In this document: positions 1-6,530 of the stretch, piece after piece | Layout: each line of letters opens with the position of its first letter | Numbering within the stretch: position 1 is the first letter of the stretch | Origin: Clostridiales bacterium | Lineage (GTDB): Bacteria; Bacillota; Clostridia; Oscillospirales; Oscillospiraceae | Direction: 5' to 3' | Assembly (NCBI GenBank): GCA_003525905.1 | Contig: DQIA01000117.1 | Coordinates: 495 to 7,936 of the forward strand | Length of the DNA: 7,442 bases | Position numbers and translations under genes: made by a program | The notes under the pieces: generated by a model | Told to the model about the DNA's origin: nothing | The model's database searches: none | The model's input: only the letters and a program-made list of their open reading frames with translations

Positions 1-1046
1 GTGCGCAGCTCGTGGGAGACGTTCGCCGTGAATTCGCGGCGGAGCTGCTCGCGGTCCTCGCGCTCCGTCACGTCCAGCAGCACGAGCACCGCGCCCGCAA
101 GGCGGCCGTCCTCCATAGCCGGGTTGGCCATGAGCTGGTAGATGCGGCCGTCGAGCGTCAGGGTGCGCAGGTCATGCTCGCCCGACAGAGCGCGCTGCAC
201 GGCCTCCCGGAAGTCCTCGCTGCGGTTCACGGCCAGCACGGACTGCTTTTCGACATTTTCGATCTGCAGCAGGCGGCGCGCGCTCGGATTACAGAACAGC
301 AGGTTCGTCCGGGCGTCGACGATGAGCAGGCCTTCGTTCATGTGCTCCGTGATGGCGGTGAACTCCGTCTGGCGGCGGCGCAGCTCATCCATCTGCGCGG
401 CGATCTGCCGGTTCTGGGCGGAAATTTTCTCCAGCAGGGGGGAAAGCTCGTCATAGGCCTCCGCCTGCTCCGGATGCTCCAGGTCGAGAGCATTCAGCGG
501 GCGGACGATGCGCTTCGACAGACGATAGGACAGCAGCCACGCCAGCGCAATGGCGACAAGCACGGCCGCAACGGCCGGGCGCAGCATGCGCACCAGGATG
601 CCGAGCACGGAATCACGCGTCCCAGCCAGCCGGAGCACCGTGCCGTCCTGCAGGCGGCAGGCATAGTAGAACGTCTTCTGGGACAGCGTCGCGGAATAGC
701 GCTCGCTCTCACCCGCGCCGTAGCGCAGGGCATCAGCCACCTCGGTGCGCGCGGCATGGTTCTCCATCTGCGCGGGGGCGGCCTCGTTGTCATAGCGGAC
801 GGTGCCGTCGGCGCCGATCCAGGTGATGCGGATCGGTGAGATCTTATCCTGCTCCAGCGAGCGCAGATACTCCTCCTCCGCAAGGCCGCCGTTGATGGCA
901 TGGGCCATGGAGAGGGCCTCGCTCTTCAGCTCCGAGCGGTACTGCACGGCATAGTCGTTATAAAACACGACGGACAGCAGCGCCACGCTCAGCAGGAGCA
1001 CGACGAGGGCCACCAGAAAAATGGACCGGAAAATTCGTTTTGTCAT
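1..1046 (-). CDS. phoR: PhoR-type sensor histidine kinase, N-terminal 348 residues (cut by window edge)
   Basis: This is a membrane sensor kinase expected to autophosphorylate and phosphorylate the regulator encoded just upstream. Translation from the ATG at 1046 gives MTKRIFRSIF, a first membrane segment at about residues 6-29, and an extracytoplasmic region of about 125 residues. A second membrane segment (about 155-174) leads into a short HAMP-like linker with IVRPLNALDLE. A PAS-like region covers about 229-328 (EHMNEGLLIVDARTNLLFCN). The dimerisation and phosphorylation box FTANVSHELR follows, with the phospho-acceptor His at residue 345 (codon 14-12). The ATP-binding domain lies beyond base 1. 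The start overlaps the regulator's stop as ATGA, which suggests translational coupling. The family assignment is firm; the phosphate role is inferred from the operon. The extracytoplasmic region is not recognised as a known ligand-binding domain. Confidence 0.9.
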   Translation of the reverse strand, partial: MTKRIFRSIFLVALVVLLLSVALLSVVFYNDYAVQYRSELKSEALSMAHAINGGLAEEEYLRSLEQDKISPIRITWIGADGTVRYDNEAAPAQMENHAARTEVADALRYGAGESERYSATLSQKTFYYACRLQDGTVLRLAGTRDSVLGILVRMLRPAVAAVLVAIALAWLLSYRLSKRIVRPLNALDLEHPEQAEAYDELSPLLEKISAQNRQIAAQMDELRRRQTEFTAITEHMNEGLLIVDARTNLLFCNPSARRLLQIENVEKQSVLAVNRSEDFREAVQRALSGEHDLRTLTLDGRIYQLMANPAMEDGRLAGAVLVLLDVTEREDREQLRREFTANVSHELR

Positions 1047-1723
1047 ACCGCAGTCTCCCGCAGGCGGTAGCCCACGCCGCGGACCGTCTCGATCTGGCCG
1101 CCCGCTGCGCCGAGCTTCAGGCGCAGGGAGCGGATATGGACGTCCACGGTGCGGCTCTCGCCGTCAAATTCATAGCCCCAGATGCTGGAAAGCAGCCGGT
1201 CACGCGTAAAGACCTGCATTGGGTGCTCGAGCATCAGGTGCAGCAACTCGTATTCCTTGAGCGTGAGCGTCAGCTCCTCGCCGCAGGCGCGCATGGTGTG
1301 CGTGGTGGTGTCGCACTCGATGTCCCCGCAGCGCAGCTTCTCGCGGCGCTCGCGGCCGAACTCCGCGCGGCGCAGCAGAGCGCGCACGCGGGAGATCAGC
1401 TCCATCATGCCGAACGGCTTTGTAAGATAATCATCCGCGCCGCCGTCCAGCCCGATGACCTTGTCATATTCGCTGCTGCGCGCAGTGAGCATCATGACGG
1501 GCAGGTGCTCCGTGCGCGGGCTGGCGCGCAGCCGGCGCAGGATGGAAAGCCCGTCCTCCTCCGGCAGCATGATGTCCAGGATCAGCAGCTCCGGCAAGGC
1601 GCGCTCCATGGCGTCATAAAACTCCGAGGGCGCGGCGAAGCCCGTGGCCTCCAGCCCGGTGCTGCAGAGCGTGTAGACGACAAGCTCACGAATGGCGCTG
1701 TCGTCCTCCAGCAAATAGATCAT
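1043..1723 (-). CDS. phoB: OmpR/PhoB-family response regulator of the phosphate operon
   Basis: This 226-residue two-component regulator has a full receiver domain (about 1-117). The acidic pocket is E6-D7-D8, the phosphorylated Asp is D50 in LILDIMLP, the switch Thr is T80, and K102 lies in the LTKPF motif. A winged-helix DNA-binding domain follows (about 130-224), with RTVDVHIRSLRLKL (191-204) as the recognition-helix region and the family-typical ETVRGVGYRLR at the end. The start ATG is preceded by AAGGGGA at 1731-1737. The gene begins 12 nt after phoU ends and overlaps the kinase start by 4 nt. By position it is the PhoB (PhoP in Bacillus naming) regulator, expected to bind Pho boxes such as those proposed upstream of pstS. 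Because it lies inside the same operon, it could amplify its own expression. Other OmpR-family regulators look alike, so the name rests on context. Confidence 0.93.
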   Translation of the reverse strand: MIYLLEDDSAIRELVVYTLCSTGLEATGFAAPSEFYDAMERALPELLILDIMLPEEDGLSILRRLRASPRTEHLPVMMLTARSSEYDKVIGLDGGADDYLTKPFGMMELISRVRALLRRAEFGRERREKLRCGDIECDTTTHTMRACGEELTLTLKEYELLHLMLEHPMQVFTRDRLLSSIWGYEFDGESRTVDVHIRSLRLKLGAAGGQIETVRGVGYRLRETAV

Positions 1724-1735
1724 AAAAAGTTCCCC

Positions 1736-2383
1736 TTACTCTCCGGCATGTGCGCCGGTGATGGAATATTCGACCCACTCTGCCACATTCACGGCATGGT
1801 CGCCGATGCGCTCGAGATACTTTGCGATCATCAAAAGATCGAGGCACTCGCCGCTCAGGTCCGGGTGCTCGGTGATCTGACCGACCAGCTCGTTTTTCAC
1901 GGTGTCGAACAGGCCGTCGACGATGTCGTCCTCCTTCTGGACGGCACGGGCCTTGCCGAGGTCCTTGCGGACGAAGGAATCGACGCTGTCCGTGACCATG
2001 CGGCTGGCGGCGCGGGCCATTTCATAGATGTGCGTGCCCGACTTGAGCTGCTCATCCTCGATGTAGCCGGTGATGCCCGCGATGTCCGAGGCCTGGTCGC
2101 CGATGCGCTCCAGATCGGAGATCATTTTCAGCGCGGAGGAGATCGTGCGCAGGTCGCGCGCAACGGGCTGCTGCTGCAGCAGGAGCTTCATGCACAGGCT
2201 CTCGATCTCGCGCTCCTTGTGGTCGATCTCGCGCTCGAGGGCCGCGGCCTTCTCCGCGCTCTTCTTGTCCGCTTCGTTTTTCAGCGTGTGCATGGAGGCG
2301 GAGATCGCATCCTCACACAGCGCACCCATTTCAATGAGCTTTCGATTGAGCAGCTCCAGCTGCTCGTCAAACCGGATCCGCAT
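1736..2383 (-). CDS. phoU: PhoU phosphate-signalling protein
   Basis: PhoU is a cytoplasmic helical protein that connects the PstSCAB transporter to the PhoR kinase and represses the Pho response when phosphate is plentiful. The 215-residue product has the expected length and the twofold repeat of three-helix bundles. Each repeat carries the family's metal-binding signature: ERIGDQASDI at about 92-101 and ERIGDHAVNVAEW at 191-203. The N-terminal [20 protein letters not shown] is typical. The reading frame extends further upstream, but the ATG at 2383 is the real start: it overlaps the pstB stop by one base (TGATG) and has GGGGAGG 8 nt before it, inside the end of pstB. The upstream extension is pstB sequence in another frame. 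Nothing looks broken. Confidence 0.96.
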   Translation of the reverse strand: MRIRFDEQLELLNRKLIEMGALCEDAISASMHTLKNEADKKSAEKAAALEREIDHKEREIESLCMKLLLQQQPVARDLRTISSALKMISDLERIGDQASDIAGITGYIEDEQLKSGTHIYEMARAASRMVTDSVDSFVRKDLGKARAVQKEDDIVDGLFDTVKNELVGQITEHPDLSGECLDLLMIAKYLERIGDHAVNVAEWVEYSITGAHAGE

Positions 2384-3141
2384 CAGCCAAACCTCCCCGT
2401 GATGTAATCTTCGGTGCGACGGTCCTGCGGCATGGAGAAGATCTTCTCCGTCGGGCCGAATTCGACCATATCGCCCAGCAGGAAAAACGCCGTTTTGTCC
2501 GAGATGCGGGCGGCCTGCTGCATATTGTGCGTGACCATAACAATAGTATAATCCTTTTTCAGCTCCATGGCAAGCTCTTCGATGCGCGAAGTGGAGATCG
2601 GGTCGAGGGCGCTCGTCGGCTCGTCCATCAGCAGGACCTCCGGCTCCACGGCAAGCGCACGCGCGATGCACAGGCGCTGCTGCTGGCCGCCGGACATGCC
2701 GAGGGCGCTCTTTTTCAGGCGGTCCTTGACCTCGTCCCAGATGGCGGCGCCGCGCAGCGATTTTTCGACGATCTCGTCGAGCTTCACGCGGGAGCGGACG
2801 CCGTGGGTGCGCGGGCCATAGGCCACGTTGTCATAAATGCTCATGGGGAAGGGATTCGGCTTCTGGAAGACCATGCCGACGCGCTTGCGCAGCAGGTTCA
2901 CGTCCATTTTGCGGGAAAAAATATCCTCGCCGTCCAGCGTGACGGTGCCCTCGATGCGGCAGCCCTCCACGAGGTCGTTCATGCGGTTGAGGGACTTGAG
3001 CAGCGTCGACTTGCCGCAGCCGGACGGGCCGATGAAGGCCGTGATCTCATTGGCGGGCAGGCGGAGGTTGATGTCCTTCAGCGCCTGAAAGCTGCCATAC
3101 CAGAGATTGAGGTGCTCGATTACGATCTTATCCTGTTCCAT
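2383..3141 (-). CDS. pstB: Phosphate ABC transporter ATP-binding protein PstB
   Basis: PstB hydrolyses ATP to drive phosphate import through PstC/PstA on the inner face of the membrane. The 252-residue protein has every ATPase motif: Walker [10 protein letters not shown] (38-46), Q-loop Q93 in [16 protein letters not shown], signature MSGGQQQR (149-156), Walker B VLLMDE (169-174), D-loop SALD (177-180) and switch His H205 in [26 protein letters not shown] and the closing region with [10 protein letters not shown] are characteristic of PstB rather than of other importers. The ATG at 3141 is chosen because AAGGAG (3149-3154) lies 7 nt upstream. An in-frame GTG at 3168 would only add residues overlapping the pstA stop. 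The gap to pstA is 23 nt. Confidence 0.98.
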   Translation of the reverse strand: MEQDKIVIEHLNLWYGSFQALKDINLRLPANEITAFIGPSGCGKSTLLKSLNRMNDLVEGCRIEGTVTLDGEDIFSRKMDVNLLRKRVGMVFQKPNPFPMSIYDNVAYGPRTHGVRSRVKLDEIVEKSLRGAAIWDEVKDRLKKSALGMSGGQQQRLCIARALAVEPEVLLMDEPTSALDPISTSRIEELAMELKKDYTIVMVTHNMQQAARISDKTAFFLLGDMVEFGPTEKIFSMPQDRRTEDYITGRFG

Positions 3142-3164
3142 ATGGGAACTCCTTCCTGTTGCGC

Positions 3165-4046
3165 TCACTGCGTGCGCCGGGCAATTCGCTTTGCCGCGGC
3201 GCCGGACAGCGCGTTGATGCCGATGACCATGACCAGCAGCACGACGGCCGTGGCATAGGCCTCGCTGCGGTGCAGGCCCTCGTTGAGCAGGCAGTACATG
3301 TGCACTGCCAGCGTGCGGCCGGATTCCATGACACCGCCCGCGACGCCGCTGAACGTACCTGCCGTAAAGATGAGGGCGGCCGTCTCGCCGACGATGCGGC
3401 CGATGGCCAGAATGATGCCGGAGAAGATGCCGGGCACGGCCGACGGCAGCACGATGCGGAACACCGTGCGCAGCTTGCCCGCGCCGAGGCCGAAGCTGCC
3501 CTCGCGGAACGAATCGGGCACGGCCTTCAGGGCCTCCTCCGTCGTGCGGAGAATCGTCGGCAGGACCATGATGGCCAGCGTGAGCGCGCCTGCCAGCATG
3601 GACTTGTCCATGTTCAGGGCGATGACGAACATCAGGTAGCCGAACAGGCCGTAGACGATGGACGGGATGCCCGAGAGGGTCTCTGCCGTAAGGCGGACGA
3701 CCTTGACGAGCTTATTGCCGCGCTTGGCATACTCCACCAGATAGATGGCAGCGCCGATGCCGAACGGGACGGACAGCAGCAGAGACAGCGCGACCATGAG
3801 GAGCGTATTGATGATAGCGGGCGTCATGGAGCAGTTGTCCGACGTATAATGCCAGGCAAACAGGCCCGGCTTCAGGTTCGGCACGCCCATGATGAGGATA
3901 TAGGCCAGCAGCGCGGCGAGAATGGCGAAGGTGATCACGGCAGAGGCCGTGACGGCGATGCGCTGGACAAGCGACATCGGATGGCGGCGGTAGGACGCGC
4001 GGCTCGTGCGCCCGGCGCTCGGTTTCGAACGTTCCGTTTTTTTCAT
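3165..4046 (-). CDS. pstA: Phosphate ABC transporter permease PstA
   Basis: PstA is one of the two membrane subunits that form the phosphate channel. The 293-residue product has a basic cytoplasmic N-terminus and about six hydrophobic segments, the first at about 29-54. [13 protein letters not shown] (125-137) is the motif shared by Pst permeases. The cytoplasmic coupling loop that docks on PstB is at about 178-205 ([24 protein letters not shown]). It is followed by [17 protein letters not shown] (214-230), also family-typical. The start ATG overlaps the pstC stop as ATGA, so it is probably translated by coupling; only a weak AAAGG precedes it. An internal Met at residue 24 is a less likely start. 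The gene appears intact. Confidence 0.97.
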   Translation of the reverse strand: MKKTERSKPSAGRTSRASYRRHPMSLVQRIAVTASAVITFAILAALLAYILIMGVPNLKPGLFAWHYTSDNCSMTPAIINTLLMVALSLLLSVPFGIGAAIYLVEYAKRGNKLVKVVRLTAETLSGIPSIVYGLFGYLMFVIALNMDKSMLAGALTLAIMVLPTILRTTEEALKAVPDSFREGSFGLGAGKLRTVFRIVLPSAVPGIFSGIILAIGRIVGETAALIFTAGTFSGVAGGVMESGRTLAVHMYCLLNEGLHRSEAYATAVVLLVMVIGINALSGAAAKRIARRTQ

Positions 4047-4906
4047 GTTGCGTCAGCCTTTCGTTTCACGGCGGAGAAGCACAGATTGATGAGCAGGATG
4101 AACACGAACAGCACCACACCGCAGGCGATGAGGGCCTCGCGGTGCAGGTCCGTGGCATAGCCCATCTCCAGCACGATATTGGCCGTCAGGGTGCGCACGC
4201 CGCTGAGCAGGCTCTTGGGCAGGATGGGCTGGTTGCCCGCGATCATCACGACGGCCATGGTCTCGCCGATGGCGCGGCCGACGCCGAGGATGATGCCCGC
4301 GAGGATGCCGGAGCGCGCGGCGGGGAACACGGCGGAGAACACGCTGCGCTCATGCGTTGCGCCCAGCGCGAGCGAGCCCTCGTAATAGCTCTCCGGCACG
4401 GCGCGCAGCGACGATTCCGAGACGCTGATGATGGTCGGCAGGATCATGATGCCGAGCATGATGGAGGCCGTGACGATGCTCTTGCCGCTGCCGAACATGG
4501 CCTGCAGGGCCGGGACGAGCACGACAAGGCCGAAGAAGCCATAGACGATGGACGGGATGCCGGCCAGCAGATCAACGGCGGGCTTCAGCACGGCATACAG
4601 GCGCTTCGGGCAGAAGCGCGCCAGATACAGCGCGCACAGCAGGCCCAGCGGGACGCCGATGAGGATCGCGCCGCCCGTGACGAGGATGCTGGCGATGATC
4701 ATGGGGAAGATGCCGTAGAGCTCCTGATTCGGCGCCCAGGTCATGCCGAACAGGAATTTGCCGAGGCCGATCTTATGCATGGTGGGGATGCCGTTGGCAA
4801 ACAGGAAAATGCAGATGAGCGCCACGGCAAGGATGGAGATGCAGGCCGTCAGCAGGAAGACGACCTTCATGGTCCCTTCCCGAATGGCGTGGAGATTGTG
4901 TTTCAT
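4043..4906 (-). CDS. pstC: Phosphate ABC transporter permease PstC
   Basis: PstC is the partner permease of PstA. The 287-residue product begins MKHNLHAIREG, then has a membrane segment at about 13-39. An extracytoplasmic stretch with LGKFLFGMTWAPNQELYGIFP (49-69) is diagnostic for Pst[14 protein letters not shown] lies at 114-126. The coupling loop is at about 171-199 (PESYYEGSLALGATHERSVF), followed by GVGRAIGETMAVVMIAGN (208-225). The start is fixed by a perfect AGGAGG at 4911-4916, 4 nt from the ATG at 4906. The frame stays open to 5242, but the extra 112 codons are translated repeat DNA and have no PstC character. This gene follows a gap of more than 500 bp after pstS, unlike the tight spacing of the rest of the operon. 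Confidence 0.97.
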   Translation of the reverse strand: MKHNLHAIREGTMKVVFLLTACISILAVALICIFLFANGIPTMHKIGLGKFLFGMTWAPNQELYGIFPMIIASILVTGGAILIGVPLGLLCALYLARFCPKRLYAVLKPAVDLLAGIPSIVYGFFGLVVLVPALQAMFGSGKSIVTASIMLGIMILPTIISVSESSLRAVPESYYEGSLALGATHERSVFSAVFPAARSGILAGIILGVGRAIGETMAVVMIAGNQPILPKSLLSGVRTLTANIVLEMGYATDLHREALIACGVVLFVFILLINLCFSAVKRKADAT

Positions 4907-4964
4907 AGTTCCTCCTGAAAGAAGACAGGATCGTGGGAAAGTGGAAAATGCAGGGCTCTCAGAT

Positions 4965-5000
4965 TTGTCATTGCGGGGAGGCCAACGGGCCGACGCGGCA
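4965..5000 (-). repeat. Inverted end fragment of the TTGTCATTGCGAGG repeat
   Basis: TTGTCATTGCGGGGAGGCC followed by a spacer, GGGCCGACG and CGGC matches the reverse complement of the right end of the full-length copies (5130-5300 and 7256-7427). There are only a few differences, and the GGCC/GGCC mini-hairpin is kept. No matching other end is obvious nearby, so it is probably a decayed or truncated copy. Its orientation is opposite to the full copy 130 bp away. Confidence 0.65.
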
Positions 5001-5129
5001 ATTGCTTGCAGTTGGCACAGAGTACCGTCAAAATGGTGCACACCGATTGCGTCTGTAGCGGCGCTCCCTGAGCGCCTATGGCAGTTGCAGGTATTGCAGC
5101 AGTGATTCGGCGGCGCGAGGCTATCAGAA

Positions 5130-5300
5130 TTGTCATTGCGAGGGCGCTTTGCGCCCGTGGCAATCTCGGGAAGGCAGTTACGATTTCGCCGAGAGTACCC
5201 TGTTATCCGGCTGTGTACCGCGAGATTGCACCCCAAGGGCACTTCCTCGCGCTTCGCGCTCAGGGCGCCACGTCGGCCGTCGGCCTCCTCGCAATGACAA
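5130..5300 (+). repeat. Dispersed palindromic repeat, full copy A (inside the pst operon)
   Basis: This 171-bp element has perfect 14-bp terminal inverted repeats (TTGTCATTGCGAGG and its complement). Inside lie a left hairpin (5135-5164: ATTGC and GGGCGC arms, loop TTT), an inner inverted pair GCAATCTCG (5160-5168) with CGAGATTGC (5221-5229), and a small GGCC-GTC-GGCC hairpin (5275-5285). The right part, with CACCCCAAGGGCACTTCCTC, is nearly identical to the copy at 7256-7427, while about 30 bp in the middle differ. It encodes no protein. This resembles a REP- or MITE-like non-autonomous repeat; no flanking target duplication was evident by eye. Confidence 0.85.
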
Positions 5301-5305
5301 ACCTT

Positions 5306-5394
5306 TGGTTTTCACCATTTTAACGATAGCCTGTTCGGGTCGGCAGCGTTGCGCCGGGCCCGGCTGTCCGCTCCCCTACAACGCGCATCGATGG
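5306..5394 (-). repeat. Second repeat module, copy A
   Basis: On the minus strand this begins CCATCG and contains a 29-nt block (5381-5353) that includes AGGGGAGCGGACAGCCGG and matches the block at 7175-7203 at 26 of 29 positions. Similarity fades towards 5306. It directly abuts the TTGTCATTGCGAGG element, as in the other copy. The GCCGGGCCCGGC core at 5353-5364 is a perfect palindrome. Confidence 0.65.
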
Positions 5395-5418
5395 CTGCCT
5401 GCGCAACACGCAGGCAGC
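5394..5418 (-). terminator. Perfect 10-bp stem-loop downstream of pstS, without a U-tract
   Basis: GCTGCCTGCG (5394-5403) and CGCAGGCAGC (5409-5418) form a perfect 10-bp stem with a 5-nt loop, about 40 nt after the pstS stop. Neither strand has a T run after it, so it is not a classical intrinsic terminator. It fits better as an RNA 3'-end stabiliser or processing barrier that would raise pstS mRNA relative to pstCAB, which is inferred. It could also terminate partially. Confidence 0.5.
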
Positions 5419-5458
5419 GGAAGCCGGACTCCCGCTGTGCGTTTCCTTTTGGAATTCC

Positions 5459-6310
5459 TTATTTCACGGCACTCCAGCCGGTGACTTCGCCGGTGAAGAT
5501 CTGGCGGATCTGCTCGAGGCTCAGGTTATCGACGGTGTTGTCGTTGTTCACGACCACTGCGATGCCGTCCATGCAGATCGTGGTGACATCCAGGCCCTGC
5601 TCCTTCTCGCTGTCCTTGACTTCACGGGAGGCCATGCCGATGTCGCACAGGCCCTCAATGGCGGAGGTCATGCCGGTGGAGGAGTCGGACTGCTGGACCT
5701 TGACGGTCACGCCGCTGTTGATGGCCATGTAGGCCTCGGCGAGCTTTTCCATGACCGGGGTGACGGAGGAGGAACCCTCGATGACGACGGTGCCGGTCGG
5801 ATTACTGGAGGTGAAGGCGCCGGTGGAGCCGGTGGAGACGCAGCCCTTATCGGTGATGACCTGCTGGCCCTCGTCGCTCTGGATAAAGGCGATGAAATCC
5901 TTCGCAGCGTCGCTCAGGTCGCCCTTCGTGGCGATGTTGAACGGGCGGCAGATGGGGTAGGTGCCGTTCTTGACGTTGTCGGCCGTGGCCTCGACGCCGT
6001 CGACCTTCACGGCCTTGACGGAGCTGTCGAGGGAGCCGAGGGAGATGTAGCCGATGGCGGCCTTGTTGCCGGTGACGGTCTGCATGACGACGGCGGTGGA
6101 GCTGCTGATCTCGGCGGTGGCGACGGTCTTGTCGACCTTGTCGACCTCGACGCCGGTCAGCTCGACGAACGCGCCGCGGGTGCCGGAGCCTTCCTCACGG
6201 GAGATGACGGCGATGGCATCGCTGCCGCCGTTGCCGCCGCAGGCGGCGAAGCCCAGCGCCATGGCGCCGATAATGCCGATGGCAAGAATTGCTTTGAAGA
6301 TCTTTTTCAT
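5459..6310 (-). CDS. pstS: Phosphate-binding lipoprotein PstS with circularly permuted domain order
   Basis: PstS captures phosphate outside the membrane and hands it to PstC/PstA. The 283-residue product starts with a lipoprotein signal (MKKIFKAILA, hydrophobic core, GFAAC with the lipidated Cys at 24). AAGGAG at 6320-6325 lies 9 nt before the ATG. All usual binding motifs are present but in a rotated order. REEGSGTR (38-45), AAIGYISLGSL (84-94), VKAVKVDGVEAT (98-109), YPICRPF (118-124) and an FIAFIQSDEGQQV segment come first. After a Ser/Thr/Gly-rich linker (about 159-173) come GSSSVTPVMEKLAEAYM (179-195), QSDSSTGM (207-214), DIGMASRE (223-230), MDGIAVVVNNDN (247-258) and IFTGEVTGW (271-279), four residues before the stop. 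Canonical PstS has the second group first. The frame is continuous with no sign of disruption, so function is expected to be retained. I recall similarly ordered clostridial PstS sequences but cannot verify this here. Confidence 0.95.
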   Translation of the reverse strand: MKKIFKAILAIGIIGAMALGFAACGGNGGSDAIAVISREEGSGTRGAFVELTGVEVDKVDKTVATAEISSSTAVVMQTVTGNKAAIGYISLGSLDSSVKAVKVDGVEATADNVKNGTYPICRPFNIATKGDLSDAAKDFIAFIQSDEGQQVITDKGCVSTGSTGAFTSSNPTGTVVIEGSSSVTPVMEKLAEAYMAINSGVTVKVQQSDSSTGMTSAIEGLCDIGMASREVKDSEKEQGLDVTTICMDGIAVVVNNDNTVDNLSLEQIRQIFTGEVTGWSAVK

Positions 6311-6360
6311 AACTCAAAACTCCTTTTTGATTGTTTCCTTTGATTTCGGATCACGCGCTT

Positions 6361-6366
6361 ATCATA
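6361..6366 (-). promoter_or_regulatory. Candidate -10 element of the pst operon promoter
   Basis: The minus strand reads TATGAT, one mismatch from TATAAT, 50 nt before the pstS start codon. The hexamer 17 nt upstream (TGTCGG) matches the -35 consensus poorly. That is usual for promoters that depend on an activator such as phosphorylated PhoB/PhoP. Confidence 0.5.
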
Positions 6367-6375
6367 CCGGTTCGC

Positions 6376-6416
6376 TGTAAAGCCCGACACCGTGATGATG
6401 TTAAATCCGCGTAAAA
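6376..6416 (-). promoter_or_regulatory. Candidate Pho boxes upstream of pstS
   Basis: On the minus strand TTTTAC (6411-6416) and TTTAAC (6400-6405) are spaced exactly 11 bp apart, and TTTACA (6376-6381) lies closer to the -10 element. Gram-positive PhoP binds TTAACA-like hexamers at 11-bp periodicity on one face of the DNA. The third hexamer is 2 bp out of phase, so the site may be degenerate. The assignment rests on motif and position only. Confidence 0.4.
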
Positions 6417-6443
6417 TCATGGACTTCTTAACACAAAATACAC

Positions 6444-6472
6444 TTGACGGGAGCGGCAAACTCCGCTACAAT
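6444..6472 (+). promoter_or_regulatory. Vegetative promoter of queT
   Basis: TTGACG (6444-6449) and TACAAT (6467-6472) are separated by exactly 17 bp, each one mismatch from consensus. An A/T-rich stretch (6429-6442) precedes the -35. Transcription should start near 6479, which places the preQ1 aptamer about 12 nt into the RNA. Confidence 0.85.
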
Positions 6473-6490
6473 ACCATCGTAACCGAATAT

Positions 6491-6530
6491 CGACAGTTCG
6501 AGACCATCCTGTCGTAAAATAAAACTATGG
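6491..6530 (+). ncRNA. preQ1-I riboswitch aptamer
   Basis: The very small preQ1-I aptamer is an H-type pseudoknot. Here stem P1 is CGACAG (6491-6496) with CTGTCG (6509-6514). Its loop begins TTCGAG (6497-6502), matching the UUCNAG pattern of the Bacillus queC aptamer at the same distance from P1. The cytosine just before the 3' arm (C6508) is in the place of the ligand-pairing C of known structures. The A-rich tail TAAAATAAAA (6515-6524) followed by CTATGG (6525-6530) can dock in the P1 groove and pair back to the loop (G6502-C6525, A6501-U6526, possibly C6499 with a following G). It directly precedes a preQ1-family transporter gene and an attenuator. Confidence 0.85.

Larger units (their letters stand above)
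4917..5458. other. Long intergenic stretch between pstS and pstC filled with repeats and hairpins
   Basis: No gene is supported here; the open frames are short, GC-driven or made of repeat sequence. In order on the plus strand it holds a repeat-end fragment (4965-5000), an unassigned stretch, a small perfect hairpin GGCGCT/AGCGCC at 5060-5076, the full repeat element (5130-5300), the second repeat module (about 5306-5394) and a 10-bp hairpin (5394-5418). The pst transcript on the minus strand should cross all of it. I found no convincing minus-strand promoter for pstC here: TTGACG on the minus strand at about 5022-5027 has no matching -10 at 16-18 nt. Confidence 0.8.

Noticed and set aside
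1040..2407. Long plus-strand open frame of 455 codons, and similar ones at 12-839, 3159-4160 and 4142-4918
   Set aside because: They lie antisense to clear phoB, phoU, phoR, pstA and pstC genes, show skewed composition (rich in Arg, Ala, His, Gln, Asp) and match no family. They are shadows of high-GC coding sequence.
3142..3168. GTG start for pstB at 3168
   Set aside because: It overlaps the pstA stop, and the added residues would contain the ribosome binding site of the ATG at 3141.
4907..5242. N-terminal extension of pstC by 112 codons
   Set aside because: It translates repeat DNA with no PstC character. A perfect AGGAGG sits right before the ATG at 4906.
4965..5300. CRISPR-like array from the repeated TTGTCATTGCG ends
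   Set aside because: There are only a few copies, in opposite orientations, as terminal inverted repeats rather than regularly spaced direct repeats, and there are no cas genes.
5459..6310. pstS as a broken gene or an assembly chimera
   Set aside because: The frame is continuous, with a signal peptide, every binding motif once only, a proper linker and stop, and the cut points lie in a surface loop. These are signs of a true permutation.
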